In this document: positions 8,604 through 22,251 of the stretch, one piece after another | How the letters are laid out: each line of letters starts with the position of its first letter | Position numbering within the stretch: position 1 is the stretch's first letter | Assembly: GCA_916610825.1 (NCBI GenBank) | Contig: OU744449.1 | Span: 19,623,344 to 19,687,343 of the forward strand | Direction of reading: 5' to 3' | DNA: 64,000 nucleotides | Source: Haliclystus octoradiatus | Lineage: Eukaryota; Cnidaria; Staurozoa; Stauromedusae; Haliclystidae | Notes under the pieces: model-generated | Told to the model about the DNA's origin: nothing | Database searches by the model: none | What the model saw: only the letters and a program-made list of their open reading frames with translations | Position numbers and translations under genes: made by a program

Positions 8604-11600
8604 TACTAGCAACGAGTGTAGTCCATAATGGACCTTCTATGATAAAACTTTCAGATCACTTATAATTAAACAATTGACTAAGCTGACTATCGCTGTATAA
8701 TACGGAGTATGAACTCTGGAGGAGATCATGAGACACAATACGCATTGAAACGATGTAGCATTAATCAATACATCTTAATCATTCCTTTGATAAAAGTTTA
8801 ATTTATTTTACATCAATTGAGTCGATTGAAATGTATAATTTAACGTAGCTATATCTACATAGAAAAACTTTATTTTATGTGCTGAAAGGAGGCCAGAACA
8901 CATTAATTATTATAATTACAAATACTTAGTCAAATTTCGAAATCTGAAACTATCCATAAAAAATCACTTCAAATCCGATCCGATCCGAAGACCTAAAATA
9001 TTAATCCGAATCTGACCCGATACGATCGGATCGCGTTCGGTTCGGATTCATAAATCTTTATTGCAATATATACAACACTAATGTGCTGTTCACAAAATAA
9101 CGCCGTCAAAGTGTGGCCAGTGAAACTCGTGGCATTGCATGCGATACATTCAATATTAAATTAATTTAGCTTCAACAAGACACATGGTCCACTGATTTCT
9201 GTTATTAACATGATCAAACGATATCTTTTGTTAATTAAAAATGATTTACTGCTTCATATTAAATAATAATAAGAAAAATCGTTGATAAAAGGTTGCCGAA
9301 TGGCGGATTTGAACTGACGACCCTGAAATTATTATACAAGAGCATTAGCCAATTAGCCACTCCGTTACTTACTCATATCAGCGCTTTAACTGACCTTATA
9401 AACAAACCTACTGCTTCGACAACGTATTATTGAACAAGGCCGACCCACGCGCGTGTATTGAATTTCAAATTATATATATGATCTGAAAATATTATGATAT
9501 GATACTATATGAGTCTATATATTTTTGATCTTTGCAATCTCAGCAAATATGCCTGTGATTTTCATGGCAGTCTATCAAAATACTAAGAGTTCGTTGAAAA
9601 TAAAATTTTATAAGTAAAAAAAAGATCTGAAAAATTGGTCTGATAGTGGTTTTTGTTATCAAATTTTCCAGAATAATAGCATCAACATTCTTTTAAAAGG
9701 AAATAAAATTCTATAATAATCGCTATACTAATTCGATATTGATATTATGTTACATCTTGTTTTCAATATTTCTACGCGCTAATTATAATACATTACAGAT
9801 GTCGAATGAAAGAAAAGATGATCATGAATAAATTAATTATTTTGATAGAAAAACGAAAACAACTCATTTTGCCAGATTCGTGATATGCATATTTATTCAG
9901 AATTTATTGAAACGGACGCGATGGTTTATAGAGTTGAAATGTTTAGTGCAGCTTCAAAGATATAAAATACCACAGCCGATGGTAATATTTAAATGCTCAT
10001 GTTATGATGTCTGACGAAAAGGATAATTTACTATGTAGAAAATGAATCTACTTTACCATGCATTTGATCACGATATGAAATGATCATTTTTGTCAGAATT
10101 ATTTCGAATAAAAGACAATCTTTATTTTATTCTTATCGGGCGTACATTCTCTTTCGATAAAATATGGTTGTTAACTTATTATTGATTGGTGTATTAACTC
10201 AGAGAACCCGCTATTATGTATTTAAATGTTGTTCGGAGATTATGCCGCTCGTATAGTTTTTATTTGGATCTCATTTGGAAAATGGTAAGTAGTATTTTAA
10301 TAAATATTGTTTGCTATGATCGATTATTTCATGCAACCTTTTCACCTTTTATTTTTGTAACACAAGGTTTGTTACACTCACCCAAACTGTATTAACTATT
10401 TAAAAATGTTTTTAAATTATGTTTTTGTGCTTTTAAATTCAAAGCAAAGTTTTTGAACGCTGAAATTATTATAATTATTATTATTTATCACAAATCATAC
10501 GCTAAATTCAATTTAACTTTGTTAAATTTGATATACCTGAAATTAACTTTATTAAATGTTGATCAACGATAATAACAAGACACCGCTATTTTTATTCTCG
10601 AAACTGTAGTAACATACTGTGTCTTATTCGTATAGCAAGTCAACAAAATGAAATTTTAATTTTAATCGATGCCTATAATTCCTTCGTTAATTATGGAAGC
10701 AAAATCTGAAAATAAAAGCCTACAATTCCTTCCATACAATAAATGCCTGCCTGCTCAAAACCAAATGATTCATATTTTTATATTAAATAATAAATTATAG
10801 AAATACTTTTGTGCAATGCCTTGATTAATTCTAAACTCTATAATTTTAAACTGTAGACAGATAATCTATTCGAACTTTGAATATTTTTCGAATTGATCGA
10901 ACGCCAACGTCATTTTGAAAATTCTTGCCAAGTTAATTTGTTTTTATGCCCCGCGATAGATTATTCATTTCAAAACAGATTGTTTGCTCAGTGTTCTCAC
11001 AATTTATATATCAAAATAGCCTTTTTAAAAGTGAAATGTTTTGTATCTCGATTTTGGTAAAAGTAATGAACGGCATTTGGTTTCATTATTAAATTAAATT
11101 AAGACCTAAAGTCTCTTTAATTTCATAGCGTTTGTGCCGCGCTAGATGTATTGCTGATATCAACACTACATGAAATAGGTCTACGTTTCTTTGATATCAA
11201 AACATATTTTGTCTGGCCTAGTTATATTGGTAATTCAATGTAACTCAGTATTTCGTATTGTTTTAATTATCATAAAACTGATTCAGTTTTAAGTTTCACT
11301 TGTTCAAACAATTTACACGCAGCTTTTAAATTCAAAGCAAAATATTTTTGTTCTGGGGATTTCAATTTGACTTCGATTTGGCTGCCCGCTAGATTATCGA
11401 CCTATGAAATTTTTCAAAATCTCTGAATTTTTTAATGCAAGGATATCAAATAAATTATCAGATGAAGTATATTATTTTAAAACAACGTCATAGACCCATA
11501 CTTTTCATACAACAAATTTGTTACTGTACACGGTTATCTCGACACAAATGTTTGCATAATTTCCCGACAACGGATTATCCGTATTATATCGCCAGTAAGA

Positions 11601-11678
11601 CGTACATAAGTCGCGGACAGACACAGAAATATCGAAATATCGAAATATCGAAATATAGAAATATAGAAATATAGAAAT
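8604..11678 (+). repeat. 3.1-kb repeat, unit R2
   Basis: Complete unit of about 3075 bp. Start landmark ACTAGCAACGAGTG; then an ATCACTTATAATTAAAC block; a GC-richer hairpin region (8965-9050) built from repeated CCGAT/CGGAT words; a tRNA-like sequence on the minus strand (9294-9368); and a long AT-rich body with an ATGGTAAGT-like motif (10280). It ends in a GAAATAT(C/A) microsatellite (11627-11678). No gene is recognisable. By eye it is nearly identical to R4 and R5. Confidence 0.92.
9294..9368 (-). other. tRNA-like sequence (pol III box A/B) in unit R2
   Basis: The minus strand has a box A-like TGGCTAATTGG, then CTCTTG..TTTCAGGG in the anticodon-arm position, then box B-like AGTTCAAATCC and an end GCCATTCGGCA. 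The anticodon loop is enlarged and the acceptor and T stems pair poorly, so it is a tRNA-derived (SINE-like) module, not a working tRNA. It is conserved at the same place in every unit. Confidence 0.6.
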
Positions 11679-14600
11679 ACTAGCAATGAGTGTAGTCCAT
11701 AATGGACCTTCTATGATAAAACTTTCAGATCACTTATAATTAAACAATTGACTAAGCTTTCTATCGCTGTATAATACGGAGTATGAACTCTGGAGGAGAA
11801 CATGAGACACAATACGCATTGAAACGATGTAGCATTAATCAATACATCTTAATCATTCCTTTAATAAAAATTTAATTTATTTCACATCAATTGAGTCGAT
11901 TGAAATGTATAATTTAACGTAGCTTTGTCTACATAGAAAAACTTTATTTTATGTGTTGAAAGGAAGCCAGAACACATTAATTATTATAAATTACAAATAC
12001 TCAGTCAAATTTCGAAATCTGAAACTATCCATAAAAAATCACTTCAAATCCGATCAGATCCGAAGACCTAAAATATTAACCCGAATCTGACCCGACACGA
12101 TCGGATCGCGTTCGGTTCGAATTCATAAATCTTTATTGCAATATATACAACACTAATGTGGTGTTCACAAAATAACGCCGTCAAGGTGTGGCCGGTCAAA
12201 CTCGTGGCATTGCATGCAATATATTCAGCATTAAATTAATTTAGCTTCGACAAAACACATGGTCCACTAATTTCTGTTATTAACATGATCAAGCGATATC
12301 TTTTGTTAATTAACAATGATTTACTGCTTCATATTAAAAAAAAAATCAGAAAAATCGTTGATAAAAACTGCCGAATGGCAGATTTGAACTTACGACCCTG
12401 ATTTTGTAATACCAGAGCATTAACCAATGAGCCAACCCCTTACATACTGTTGTACGCGCCTTGACTGTACTAATCAACAAACCTATTGCTTCGACAACGT
12501 ATTACTGAACAAGGCGACAGCGCGTGTATTGATTTCAAACTATATATATAATCTGATAATATTATGATATGATAGTATATGAGCCTATATATTTTTGATC
12601 TTTGCAATCTCAGCAAGTAGGCCTGTGATTTTCATGGCAGTCTATCAAAATACTAAGAGTTCGTTGAAAATAAAATTTTAAAAGTAAACAAAAGATGTGA
12701 AATGTTGAACTCATAGTGCTTCTTGTTATCAAATTTTCCAGACTAATAGCATCAACATTCTTTTAAAAGGAAATAAAATTCTATAATAAATCGCTATACT
12801 AATTCGATATTGATATTATGTTACATCTTGTTGTCAATATTTCTACGCGCTATTTATAATACATTACAGATGTCGAATGAAAGGAAAGACGATTATGAAT
12901 AAATTAATTATTTTGATAGAAAAACGAAAACAACTCATTTTGCCAGATTCGTGATATGCATATTTATTCAAAATTTATTGAAACGGACCCGATGGTTTAT
13001 AGAGTGGAAATGTTTAGTGCAGCTTCAAAGATATAAAATACCATAGCCGATGGTAATATTTAAATGCTCATGTTATGATGTCTGACGAAAAGGATAATTT
13101 ACTATGTAGAAAATGAATCTACTTTACCATGCATTTGATTACGATATGAAATGATCATTTTTGTCAGAATTATTTCGAATAAAAGACAATCTTTATTTTA
13201 TTCTTATCGGGCGTACATTCTCCTTCGATAAAATATGGTTGTTAACTTACTATTGATTGGTGTATTAACTCAGAGAACCCGCTATTATGTATTTAAATGT
13301 TGTTCGGAGATTATGCCGCTCGTATAGTTTTTATTTGGATCTCATTTGGAAAATGGTAAGTTTTATTTTAATAAATATTGTTTGCTATGATCGATTATTT
13401 CGTGCAACCTTTTCACTTTTTATTTTTGTAACACAAGGTTTGTTACACTCATCCAAACTGTATTAACTATTTAAAAATGTTTTTGAATTATGTTTTTGTG
13501 CTTTTAAATTCAAAGCAAAATTTTTGAACGCTGAAAATATTATAATTATTATTATTTATCACAAATCATACGCTCAATTCAATTTAACTTTGTTAAATTT
13601 GATATACCTGAAATTAACTTTATTAAATGTTGATCAAAGATAATAACAAGACATCGCTATTTTTATTCTCGAAACTGTAGTAACATACTGTGTCTTATTC
13701 GTATAGCAAGTCAACAAAATGAAATTTTAATATTAATCGATGCCAGTATAATTCCTTCGTTAATTATGGAAGCAAAATCTGAAAATAAAAGCCTTGCTGC
13801 TTAAAACCAAATGATTCGTTTTTTTATATTAAATAATAAATTATAAAAATACTTTTGTGCAATGCCTTGATTAATTCTAAACTCTATGATTTTAGACTGT
13901 AGACAGATAATCTCTTCGAACTTTGAATATTTTTCGAAATAGTCGAACGCCAACGCCAATTTGAAAATTCTTGCAAATTAATTTGTTTTTAAGCCCCGCG
14001 ATAGATTATTCATTTCAAAACAGATTGTTTGCTCAGTGTTCTCACAAATTATGTATCAAAATAGCCTTTTTAAAAGTGAAATGTTTTATATCTCGATTTT
14101 GAGAAAAGTAATGAACGGCATTTTGTTTCATTAATAAATTAAATTAAGACCTCAAGTCTCTTTAATTTCATAGCGTTTGTGCCGCGCTATATGTATTGCT
14201 GATATCAACACTACATGAAATATGTCTACGTTTCTTTGATTTCAAAACATATTTTGTCTGGCCTAGTTATACTGGTAATTCAATGTAATTCAGTATTTCG
14301 TATTGCTTTAATTATCATAAAACTGATTCAGTTTCAAGTTTCACTTGTTCAAACAATTTACACGCAGCTTTTAAATTTAAAGCAAAATATTTTTGTTCTG
14401 GAGATTTCAATTTGAAGTCGATTTGGCTGCCCGCTAGATTATCGACCTATGAAATTTTTCAAAATCTCTGAATTTTTTAATGCAATGATATCAAATAAAA
14501 TATCAGATGAAGTATATTATTTTAAAACAACGCCATAGACCCATACTTTTCATACAACAAATTTGTTACTGTACACGGTTATCTCGACACAAATGTTTGC

Positions 14601-14846
14601 ATAATTTCCCGACAACGGATTATCCGTATTATATCGCCAGTAAGACGTACATAAGTCGCGGACAGACACAGAAATATCGAAATATAGAAATATAGAAATA
14701 TTGTGATATATAAACAGACAGTATTATGTATATAAGTGATAAGTGATAGAAATATTGTGATATATAAACAGACAGTATTATGAAATATCGAAATATCGAA
14801 ATATAGAAATATAGAAATATTGTGATATATAAACAGACAGTATTAT
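11679..14846 (+). repeat. 3.1-kb repeat, unit R3
   Basis: Same landmark order as R2 with independent differences throughout, for example a better-preserved tRNA-like module (12369-12444). The 3' end is expanded: 14696-14846 holds three tandem copies of the terminal block ATATAAACAGACAGTATTATG separated by GAAATAT repeats. The junction to R4 lacks the first ~30 bp of the next unit, joining at a shared TATGGACC/AATGGACC word. Confidence 0.9.
12369..12444 (-). other. tRNA-like sequence in unit R3
   Basis: Best-preserved version. Box A is TGGCTCATTGG. A 5-bp anticodon stem CTCTG/CAGGG encloses an enlarged 12-nt loop (it should be 7). Box B-like AAGTTCAAATC and the end GCCATTCGGCA follow. The loop size rules out a normal tRNA. 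Confidence 0.6.
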
Positions 14847-17800
14847 GGACCTTCTATGATAAAACTTTCAGATCACTTATAATTAAACAATTGACTAAGC
14901 TGACTATCGCTGTATAATACGGAGTATGAACTCTGGAGGAGATCATGAGACACAATACGCATTGAAACGATGTAGCATTAATCAATACATCTTAATCATT
15001 CCTTTGATAAAAGTTTAATTTATTTTACATCAATTGAGTCGATTGAAATGTATAATTTAACGTAGCTATATCTACATAGAAAAACTTTATTTTATGTGCT
15101 GAAAGGAGGCCAGAACACATTAATTATTATAATTACAAATACTTAGTCAAATTTCGAAATCTGAAACTATCCATAAAAAATCACTTCAAATCCGATCCGA
15201 TCCGAAGACCTAAAATATTAATCCGAATCTGACCCGATACGATCGGATCGCGTTCGGTTCGGATTCATAAATCTTTATTGCAATATATACAACACTAATG
15301 TGCTGTTCACAAAATAACGCCGTCAAAGTGTGGCCAGTGAAACTCGTGGCATTGCATGCGATACATTCAATATTAAATTAATTTAGCTTCAACAAGACAC
15401 ATGGTCCACTGATTTCTGTTATTAACATGATCAAACGATATCTTTTGTTAATTAAAAATGATTTACTGCTTCATATTAAATAATAATAAGAAAAATCGTT
15501 GATAAAAGGTTGCCGAATGGCGGATTTGAACTGACGACCCTGAAATTATTATACAAGAGCATTAACCAATTAGCCACTCCGTTACTTACTCATATCAGCG
15601 CTTTAACTGACCTTATAAACAAACCTACTGCTTCGACAACGTATTATTGAACAAGGCCGACCCACGCGCGTGTATTGAATTTCAAATTATATATATGATC
15701 TGAAAATATTATGATATGATACTATATGAGTCTATATATTTTTGATCTTTGCAATCTCAGCAAATATGCCTGTGATTTTCATGGCAGTCTATCAAAATAC
15801 TAAGAGTTCGTTGAAAATAAAATTTTATAAGTAAAAAAAAGATCTGAAAAATTGGTCTGATAGTGGTTTTTGTTATCAAATTTTCCAGAATAATAGCATC
15901 AACATTCTTTTAAAAGGAAATAAAATTCTATAATAATCGCTATACTAATTCGATATTGATATTATGTTACATCTTGTTTTCAATATTTCTACGCGCTAAT
16001 TATAATACATTACAGATGTCGAATGAAAGAAAAGATGATCATGAATAAATTAATTATTTTGATAGAAAAACGAAAACAACTCATTTTGCCAGATTCGTGA
16101 TATGCATATTTATTCAGAATTTATTGAAACGGACGCGATGGTTTATAGAGTTGAAATGTTTAGTGCAGCTTCAAAGATATAAAATACCACAGCCGATGGT
16201 AATATTTAAATGCTCATGTTATGATGTCTGACGAAAAGGATAATTTACTATGTAGAAAATGAATCTACTTTACCATGCATTTGATCACGATATGAAATGA
16301 TCATTTTTGTCAGAATTATTTCGAATAAAAGACAATCTTTATTTTATTCTTATCGGGCGTACATTCTCTTTCGATAAAATATGGTTGTTAACTTATTATT
16401 GATTGGTGTATTAACTCAGAGAACCCGCTATTATGTATTTAAATGTTGTTCGGAGATTATGCCGCTCGTATAGTTTTTATTTGGATCTCATTTGGAAAAT
16501 GGTAAGTAGTATTTTAATAAATATTGTTTGCTATGATCGATTATTTCATGCAACCTTTTCACCTTTTATTTTTGTAACACAAGGTTTGTTACACTCACCC
16601 AAACTGTATTAACTATTTAAAAATGTTTTTAAATTATGTTTTTGTGCTTTTAAATTCAAAGCAAAGTTTTTGAACGCTGAAATTATTATAATTATTATTA
16701 TTTATCACAAATCATACGCTAAATTCAATTTAACTTTGTTAAATTTGATATACCTGAAATTAACTTTATTAAATGTTGATCAACGATAATAACAAGACAC
16801 CGCTATTTTTATTCTCGAAACTGTAGTAACATACTGTGTCTTATTCGTATAGCAAGTCAACAAAATGAAATTTTAATTTTAATCGATGCCTATAATTCCT
16901 TCGTTAATTATGGAAGCAAAATCTGAAAATAAAAGCCTACAATTCCTTCCATACAATAAATGCCTGCCTGCTCAAAACCAAATGATTCATATTTTTATAT
17001 TAAATAATAAATTATAGAAATACTTTTGTGCAATGCCTTGATTAATTCTAAACTCTATAATTTTATACTGTAGACAGATAATCTATTCGAACTTTGAATA
17101 TTTTTCGCATTAGTCGAACGCCAACGTCATTTTGAAAATTCTTGCAAGTTAATTTGTTTTTATGCCCAGCGATAGATTATTCATTTCAAAACAGATTGTT
17201 TGCTCAGTGTTCTCACAAATTATATATCAAAATAGCCTTTTTAAAAGTGAAATGTTTTGTATCTCGATTTTGAGAAAAGTAATGAACGGCATTTTGTTTC
17301 ATTAATAAATTAAATTAAGACCTAAAGTCTCTTTAATTTCATAGCGTTTGTGCCGCGCTATATGTATTGCTGATATCAACACTACATGAAATAGGTCTAC
17401 GTTTCTTTGATATCAAAACATATTTTGTCTGGCCTAGTTATATTGGTAATTCAATGTAACTCAGTATTTCGTATTGTTTTAATTATCATAAAACTGATTC
17501 AGTTTTAAGTTTCACTTGTTCAAACAATTTACACGCAGCTTTTAAATTCAAAGCAAAATATTTTTGTTCTGGGGATTTCAATTTGACTTCGATTTGGCTG
17601 CCCGCTAGATTATCGACCTATGAAATTTTTCAAAATCTCTGAATTTTTTAATGCAAGGATATAAAATAAAATATCTGATGAAGTATATTATTTTAAAACA
17701 ACGTCATAGACCCATACTTTTCATACAACAAATTTGTTACTGTACACGGTTATCTCGACACAAATGTTTGCATAATTTCCCGACAACGGATTATCCGTAT

Positions 17801-17983
17801 TATATCGCCAGTAAGACGTACATAAGTCGCGGACAGACACAGAAATATCGAAATATAGAAATATAGAAATATTGTGATATATAAACAGACAGTATTATGT
17901 ATATAAGTGATTGTGATATATAAACAGACAGTATTATTAATATAAGTAGATATAAACAGACAGTATTATGTATATAAGTGATA
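14847..17983 (+). repeat. 3.1-kb repeat, unit R4
   Basis: Starts at GACCTTCTATGAT, without the first ~30 bp of the unit. By eye almost identical to R2 over about 2.9 kb, clearly closer to R2 than to its neighbour R3. It carries the tRNA-like block at 15511-15587. The end (17868-17983) has three tandem copies of the ATAAACAGACAGTATTAT block, then TATATAAGTGATA, after which the array stops. Confidence 0.92.
15511..15587 (-). other. tRNA-like sequence in unit R4
   Basis: Same module as in R2, with box A TGGCTAATTGG and box B AGTTCAAATCC, at the same place in the unit. Confidence 0.6.
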
Positions 17984-18076
17984 TACAATAGTATATATTT
18001 TGTTTGCATCTGTATAATAAGCTTGTAAGAAAATTCTAAACAATTAATCATGTAAACTAACCTTGCGTCCCTCAGG

Positions 18077-18926
18077 CTAGGGTTATATGGACGCACCGAA
18101 CTCAATTGATTAATTCATTCGAATTAAATCTCATGATAGCACGCTTCGTATAACACCATTCGGTTCATCAACATTCCTCAAAAAATATCAAGTGCGTCAA
18201 GCTAGCTCCGCATGTCAAGCCTTGACGTGCGGAGCTCTTCTCCATGAATTAAATTCGTCGCCGCGTTATACGAGCGCGCTATCATCGCACCGAACTAAAT
18301 ACATTCGACTCACGGTGCCGTGACTGAGCTCCTATAACTACCTTACATGGCAATAAACCGGGGGATGTGCAAATCATAAATTATTTTAAAGGATGTTTCC
18401 GTGACAATGCTTTGGAAAGAATGTCGCTTTTGGGAAGTTGAGAAGATGGATGACAGGGAAGCTGACGTTTACCAAATTCAAGATTTAAAACATTTCAAAA
18501 CGTTTTATTTCAGTCAATCACAATGCATCAGCACTAGAATTGGGGTCGCTTTTATCATAATGCGTTATTTTAATGGAAATTCGCTTTTAACTTGCTCTGA
18601 GTACTATGCCTTGTTAGAGCAAAACCTTTCTCCCTTAAAAATGCTTGCAAACCTTTGAGATTACTACTTCATACAAGTTTCAAACTATTGATAGGCACAA
18701 TAGAGCGGAAAATCACTGAAAGTGAATAATAATGCAAACAAAACACTCTGGTTTCAAACCATGAGGCATAATTCCAAGAAAACAACTTCCTATCATGTGA
18801 CATGTTGGCCAGTTTTTAAAGATCTTGGACATTTGGCTCTAGTCTGTATTGCCCCAAATGCGAATTTAATGCTATTCGGTGTCGCACCCAATTCGAATTG
18901 AGTTCGGTACGTCCATATAACCCTAG
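18077..18926. mobile_element. Non-autonomous TIR element, family 1 copy A
   Basis: Terminal inverted repeats of 31 bp at 18077-18107 (CTAGGGTTATATGGACG...) and 18896-18926 differ at one base. The 850-bp inside shares blocks with copy B at 32484-33273 (TTCATTCGAATTAA, CGTATAAC, GACTG..CTCC, ATGGCAATAAACCG). No transposase is present. Flanks have CTCA near both ends, but the target duplication is not clear. Confidence 0.8.
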
Positions 18927-18930
18927 ACTC

Positions 18931-19710
18931 AAACAGACAGGCAATACTGCTTAAGAGGTGACGTCAACAATGTTTAGTAATTGCGCTAGGTAATGATTAT
19001 ATTGTTGAAATATAACTCTATCATTTATGAAACATGGAATCGATTCATATCTATCTCTTTCATTGAAACAAATCGGATCCACAGCAATCAATTCATTTCT
19101 GAAGTCAATGATATCAAAAAGGGATTCCTGTCTAATTTTACTCTAACGTCAATTTGTAACTGTTATTCAGAAATATGGAAGTATACATATAATTATCAGT
19201 GGTACGCAGCATGTTTTCATCAAGGAAAAATCCGTATTAGAAAATATCTCTATTAGAAAAACAAGTAAACTTGCCCTGACACCAAGCAATTCAAAGTTGA
19301 AAATATAAAATGAAATGGCGGATAGGTTTGACGTTTTCGACCAAGATAGAAGTTAAGAACCCTTAAAAGACATTTATTCGCAATAATCCGGCTTTATCAA
19401 GCTTAATTGGCGAAAACTTTGGCAGGTTGTAGAAAATGATATCAAATTAAAAGTTGATTTCAAATTTAAAAATTTAAATTTGTACGCTATAAACATTTCA
19501 AAAAGTTACTTTTAATAGCAACATTAATGTTAAATTCGATATCTATAGCCTCGCTTGTGAGATATAGCTTTGAACACTCGAGAAAAAATCCTCTTCACGC
19601 CCATGAAATGTTGTCTATGAAGCGTATAAACGTATCGTTATGAAGATTCTTTTCAGGTCATATAACTTTACAATCACATTTTACTCACGGTTAAGATATT
19701 TTTTCAACAG
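18931..19710. other. Intron sequence without recognisable gene
   Basis: AT-rich. One 87-codon open frame at 18993 has no recognisable motif. Nothing else seen. Confidence 0.4.
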
Positions 19711-19896
19711 ATAACCCATATACGGATTGTGTGTCGCAACAAGCAATTGGTCGACGTTATTCACATCCTACAAAATGTAATGCGTATTTCAAATGTTCAC
19801 TTCAAAGTGGAGAGGCAAATCTTGAAGAACTCGAATGTCTTGATACTTCAATCTCTGAAATCAAACATCTACACAGTTGTCTAAGCACATGCAGAG
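19711..19896 (+). CDS. Chitin-binding-like (CBM14) domain exon 3
   Basis: Preceded by a polypyrimidine tract and CAACAG acceptor; donor GTAGAC at 19897. Length 186 nt, phase 1-1. One domain: YTDC, x15 (containing AIGRRYSHPTK), C, x5, C, x13, C, x13, C, x3, C. The exon follows 19 kb of repeats. AIGR-x-Y is shared with exons 4 and 7, a sign that these modules arose by recent exon duplication. Confidence 0.82.
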
Positions 19897-21269
19897 GTAG
19901 ACCTATACAATAAAGCTATAGCTTATAATTTCTGTTTCAAGATGATAACGAAAATGCATTCCAGATATGAATATCCTTACAGTTGGGATGATCGTTAATT
20001 GAATTAAATATCTACCTTGGAATATCTATCTAACTTTGTAATGTTGTTAACCGAATAGATCACACTTTCCGTGGACTATTCTTTACTAGTGTCTATTTCG
20101 ATTAAGAGGAAGAGAAGCAAACAGGTTGTGAAACAGTAAGAAATTGAGTTGATATAAGTCATCATCTTGGTACATTGTTGTATATAACAACAATCACTAT
20201 AGCTTTGGGCAAAAATCACTATATTCAAAATTTTGATGAAAAACATACAGCCATTGCAAAAAAACTTCCTTTGAAATATTCATAATATCATCTGAATAAC
20301 TTAGATTATCTTGTGTTTTAATAATAAGAGTCCCTGCAAAACTCCAATCTGTGTATCCTCGCCAAACTAAGTTAGTTTTAAATTAGAAACGGATTTCTAC
20401 GTGGCATATTCTATATGCCGTGTTGGCTTGCATGCCTATTTGTTTGTCAAATTGGGCTATGCATATTAATATTCAATTGTCAATATAGAGCATATTATGT
20501 AATAGGACAGTAAGATTTTATCAAGCTTTCGTAGACGCCATGCTTGCAATAGTGGAAGGCATAACAATTTGACTTGATAAGTTGACACGAAATTCCTGAG
20601 ATTCCTAATTTAGGGGATATGTTTGGTTGAAAGGGTTGGGCGAAAGCGAGAATGGAATGTTGATTGTTCCGACAAGTGCTCAAAGACGACTTGCGATTGT
20701 CTTTTAGATTTCAGGGGTGCTCAGCCCAGTTTGCTGATTGGAAGATTGCTTTGAATCATTGATTCTATGAAATCGTTCACTAAGAGAGTTCAGGACTTCT
20801 AAAAGCAGCAAAACATGGCAAACGCAAAAATAGCTGAAATCCTTTCGTTCCTATGGCAAAATCAAATTACGTCATTGCTGCAGCATCACCGCTTTAAAAA
20901 TATGACTGGTGCTCAATCATTTTCTGCCCCTCCCTCTTAGGTCCCCGCCTGAAAGAAGGATAACACACAATATCATTCACTTGATCAGTTATAAATTGCA
21001 TAGAAAAGATAAATTTTGAAGTGGGAATGACGCCTTTACTATATAAATGTTGTTATTCATACTCAATACTCACTCTTATAATCGGTATCATAAGGATAAA
21101 GTTGCAAAAAATAAATTGTTCTAAAATATCTATGACTTTTATTTACTTCCAATAATCCATGTAACATTAACCAGTGTTAACACATTTTTGATAGAACATG
21201 TATTATGTATATTAAAACCTGGATAGATTTGAAAAATTGATTGGGAATAATTTGAAATTGTATTGATAG
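19897..21269. other. Intron sequence; a minus-strand Cys-rich scrap
   Basis: No repeat family recognised. On the minus strand at 20495-20605 an open frame includes SNCYAFHYCKHG and SYCPIT, spaced like the C2-C3-C4 part of the CBM14-like domain. No splice sites or first cysteine fit, so it is not called as an exon. Confidence 0.4.
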
Positions 21270-21461
21270 ATGATCCTTTTACTGACTGTCCGCAATCATC
21301 TGCCATTGGAAGGAAATATTCTCACCCCTCTAAATGTCATAAATACCTGAAATGTGCGAATGGTAATAATGGCGTAAATATCATACAAGAGATTCAGTGC
21401 TCCGAACAAATCAACAACGAAGTTATTAACTTCCACTCTTGTGAAAGTACACAATGTTCTG
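21270..21461 (+). CDS. Chitin-binding-like (CBM14) domain exon 4
   Basis: Acceptor TGATAG at 21264-21269 and donor GTGAGT at 21462. It is 192 nt, phase 1-1. Domain: PFTDC, x15 (SAIGRKYSHPSK), C, x5, C, x14, C, x13, C, x4, C. The last loop has four residues, not three, a small departure from its sisters. Strong resemblance to exon 3 in the first half. Confidence 0.83.
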
Positions 21462-22251
21462 GTGAGTTACCAAGTCATATTAAATCTTCAATATAAGAAA
21501 TACAAGAATTAATCATTATTAAGTTATTATTTCATATTACAGTTCTTCACTGACCGTCAATCATCTGATCTAAATTGTTCCGGGGGAGGAGTCATTTCTA
21601 TACTTTTGATATACCGGGAAGTGCAAATACTGAAGAGTATACTGTTTTCAAATTTCGTGTTTGAAATATTCAAGTATTATTTTGCAGCGAAAATTGTTTG
21701 ACGAATGTTTACTTTTTGACCTTTGCTCTGTTAAGATTTATTTCCATATATTTTATTCTAAAATGTCCTTTGTAAAACATTTTTGGACATCTTTTTGGAC
21801 ATCTTTTCGTAATCATTAACAGTTTGCTGGTCATTCTGCCAATGTTAGAGTTGAAAAAGAAGTAATGATAAATCTCAAACATCGAAAAAGAAGGATTTGA
21901 CAATTCATTATCGTGCAGTTTGAAAGCCTATAACCTTGAACAAATCATGTTTAATGTGAGAAAAGTCGTTTGCTTATGTTTAATTCGCATCAACAGTAAG
22001 AAAATTTGGCAAACAGCATTCTTTAGAAATTCTCATGTTCCCCTGGGACATTATCATGTCTCAGATAGATTAAAACAATAGAGAGTAAACTTTGAATTTA
22101 ATTCTTTTGCAGCCATTCATGGGATTAAATATCTGTAATAAAACCTAAAAGCTTTTCTATACAAAAGTAAACAAATTTATTGCCAGTCTTAAATATTAGT
22201 GGATGTTATAATTGTTATGATCATGATATCACGAGGTTTTTTTCTCTCTAG

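Noticed and set aside
9294..9368. Functional tRNA gene
   Set aside because: Enlarged anticodon loop and unpaired acceptor and T stems; only box A and B are recognisable.
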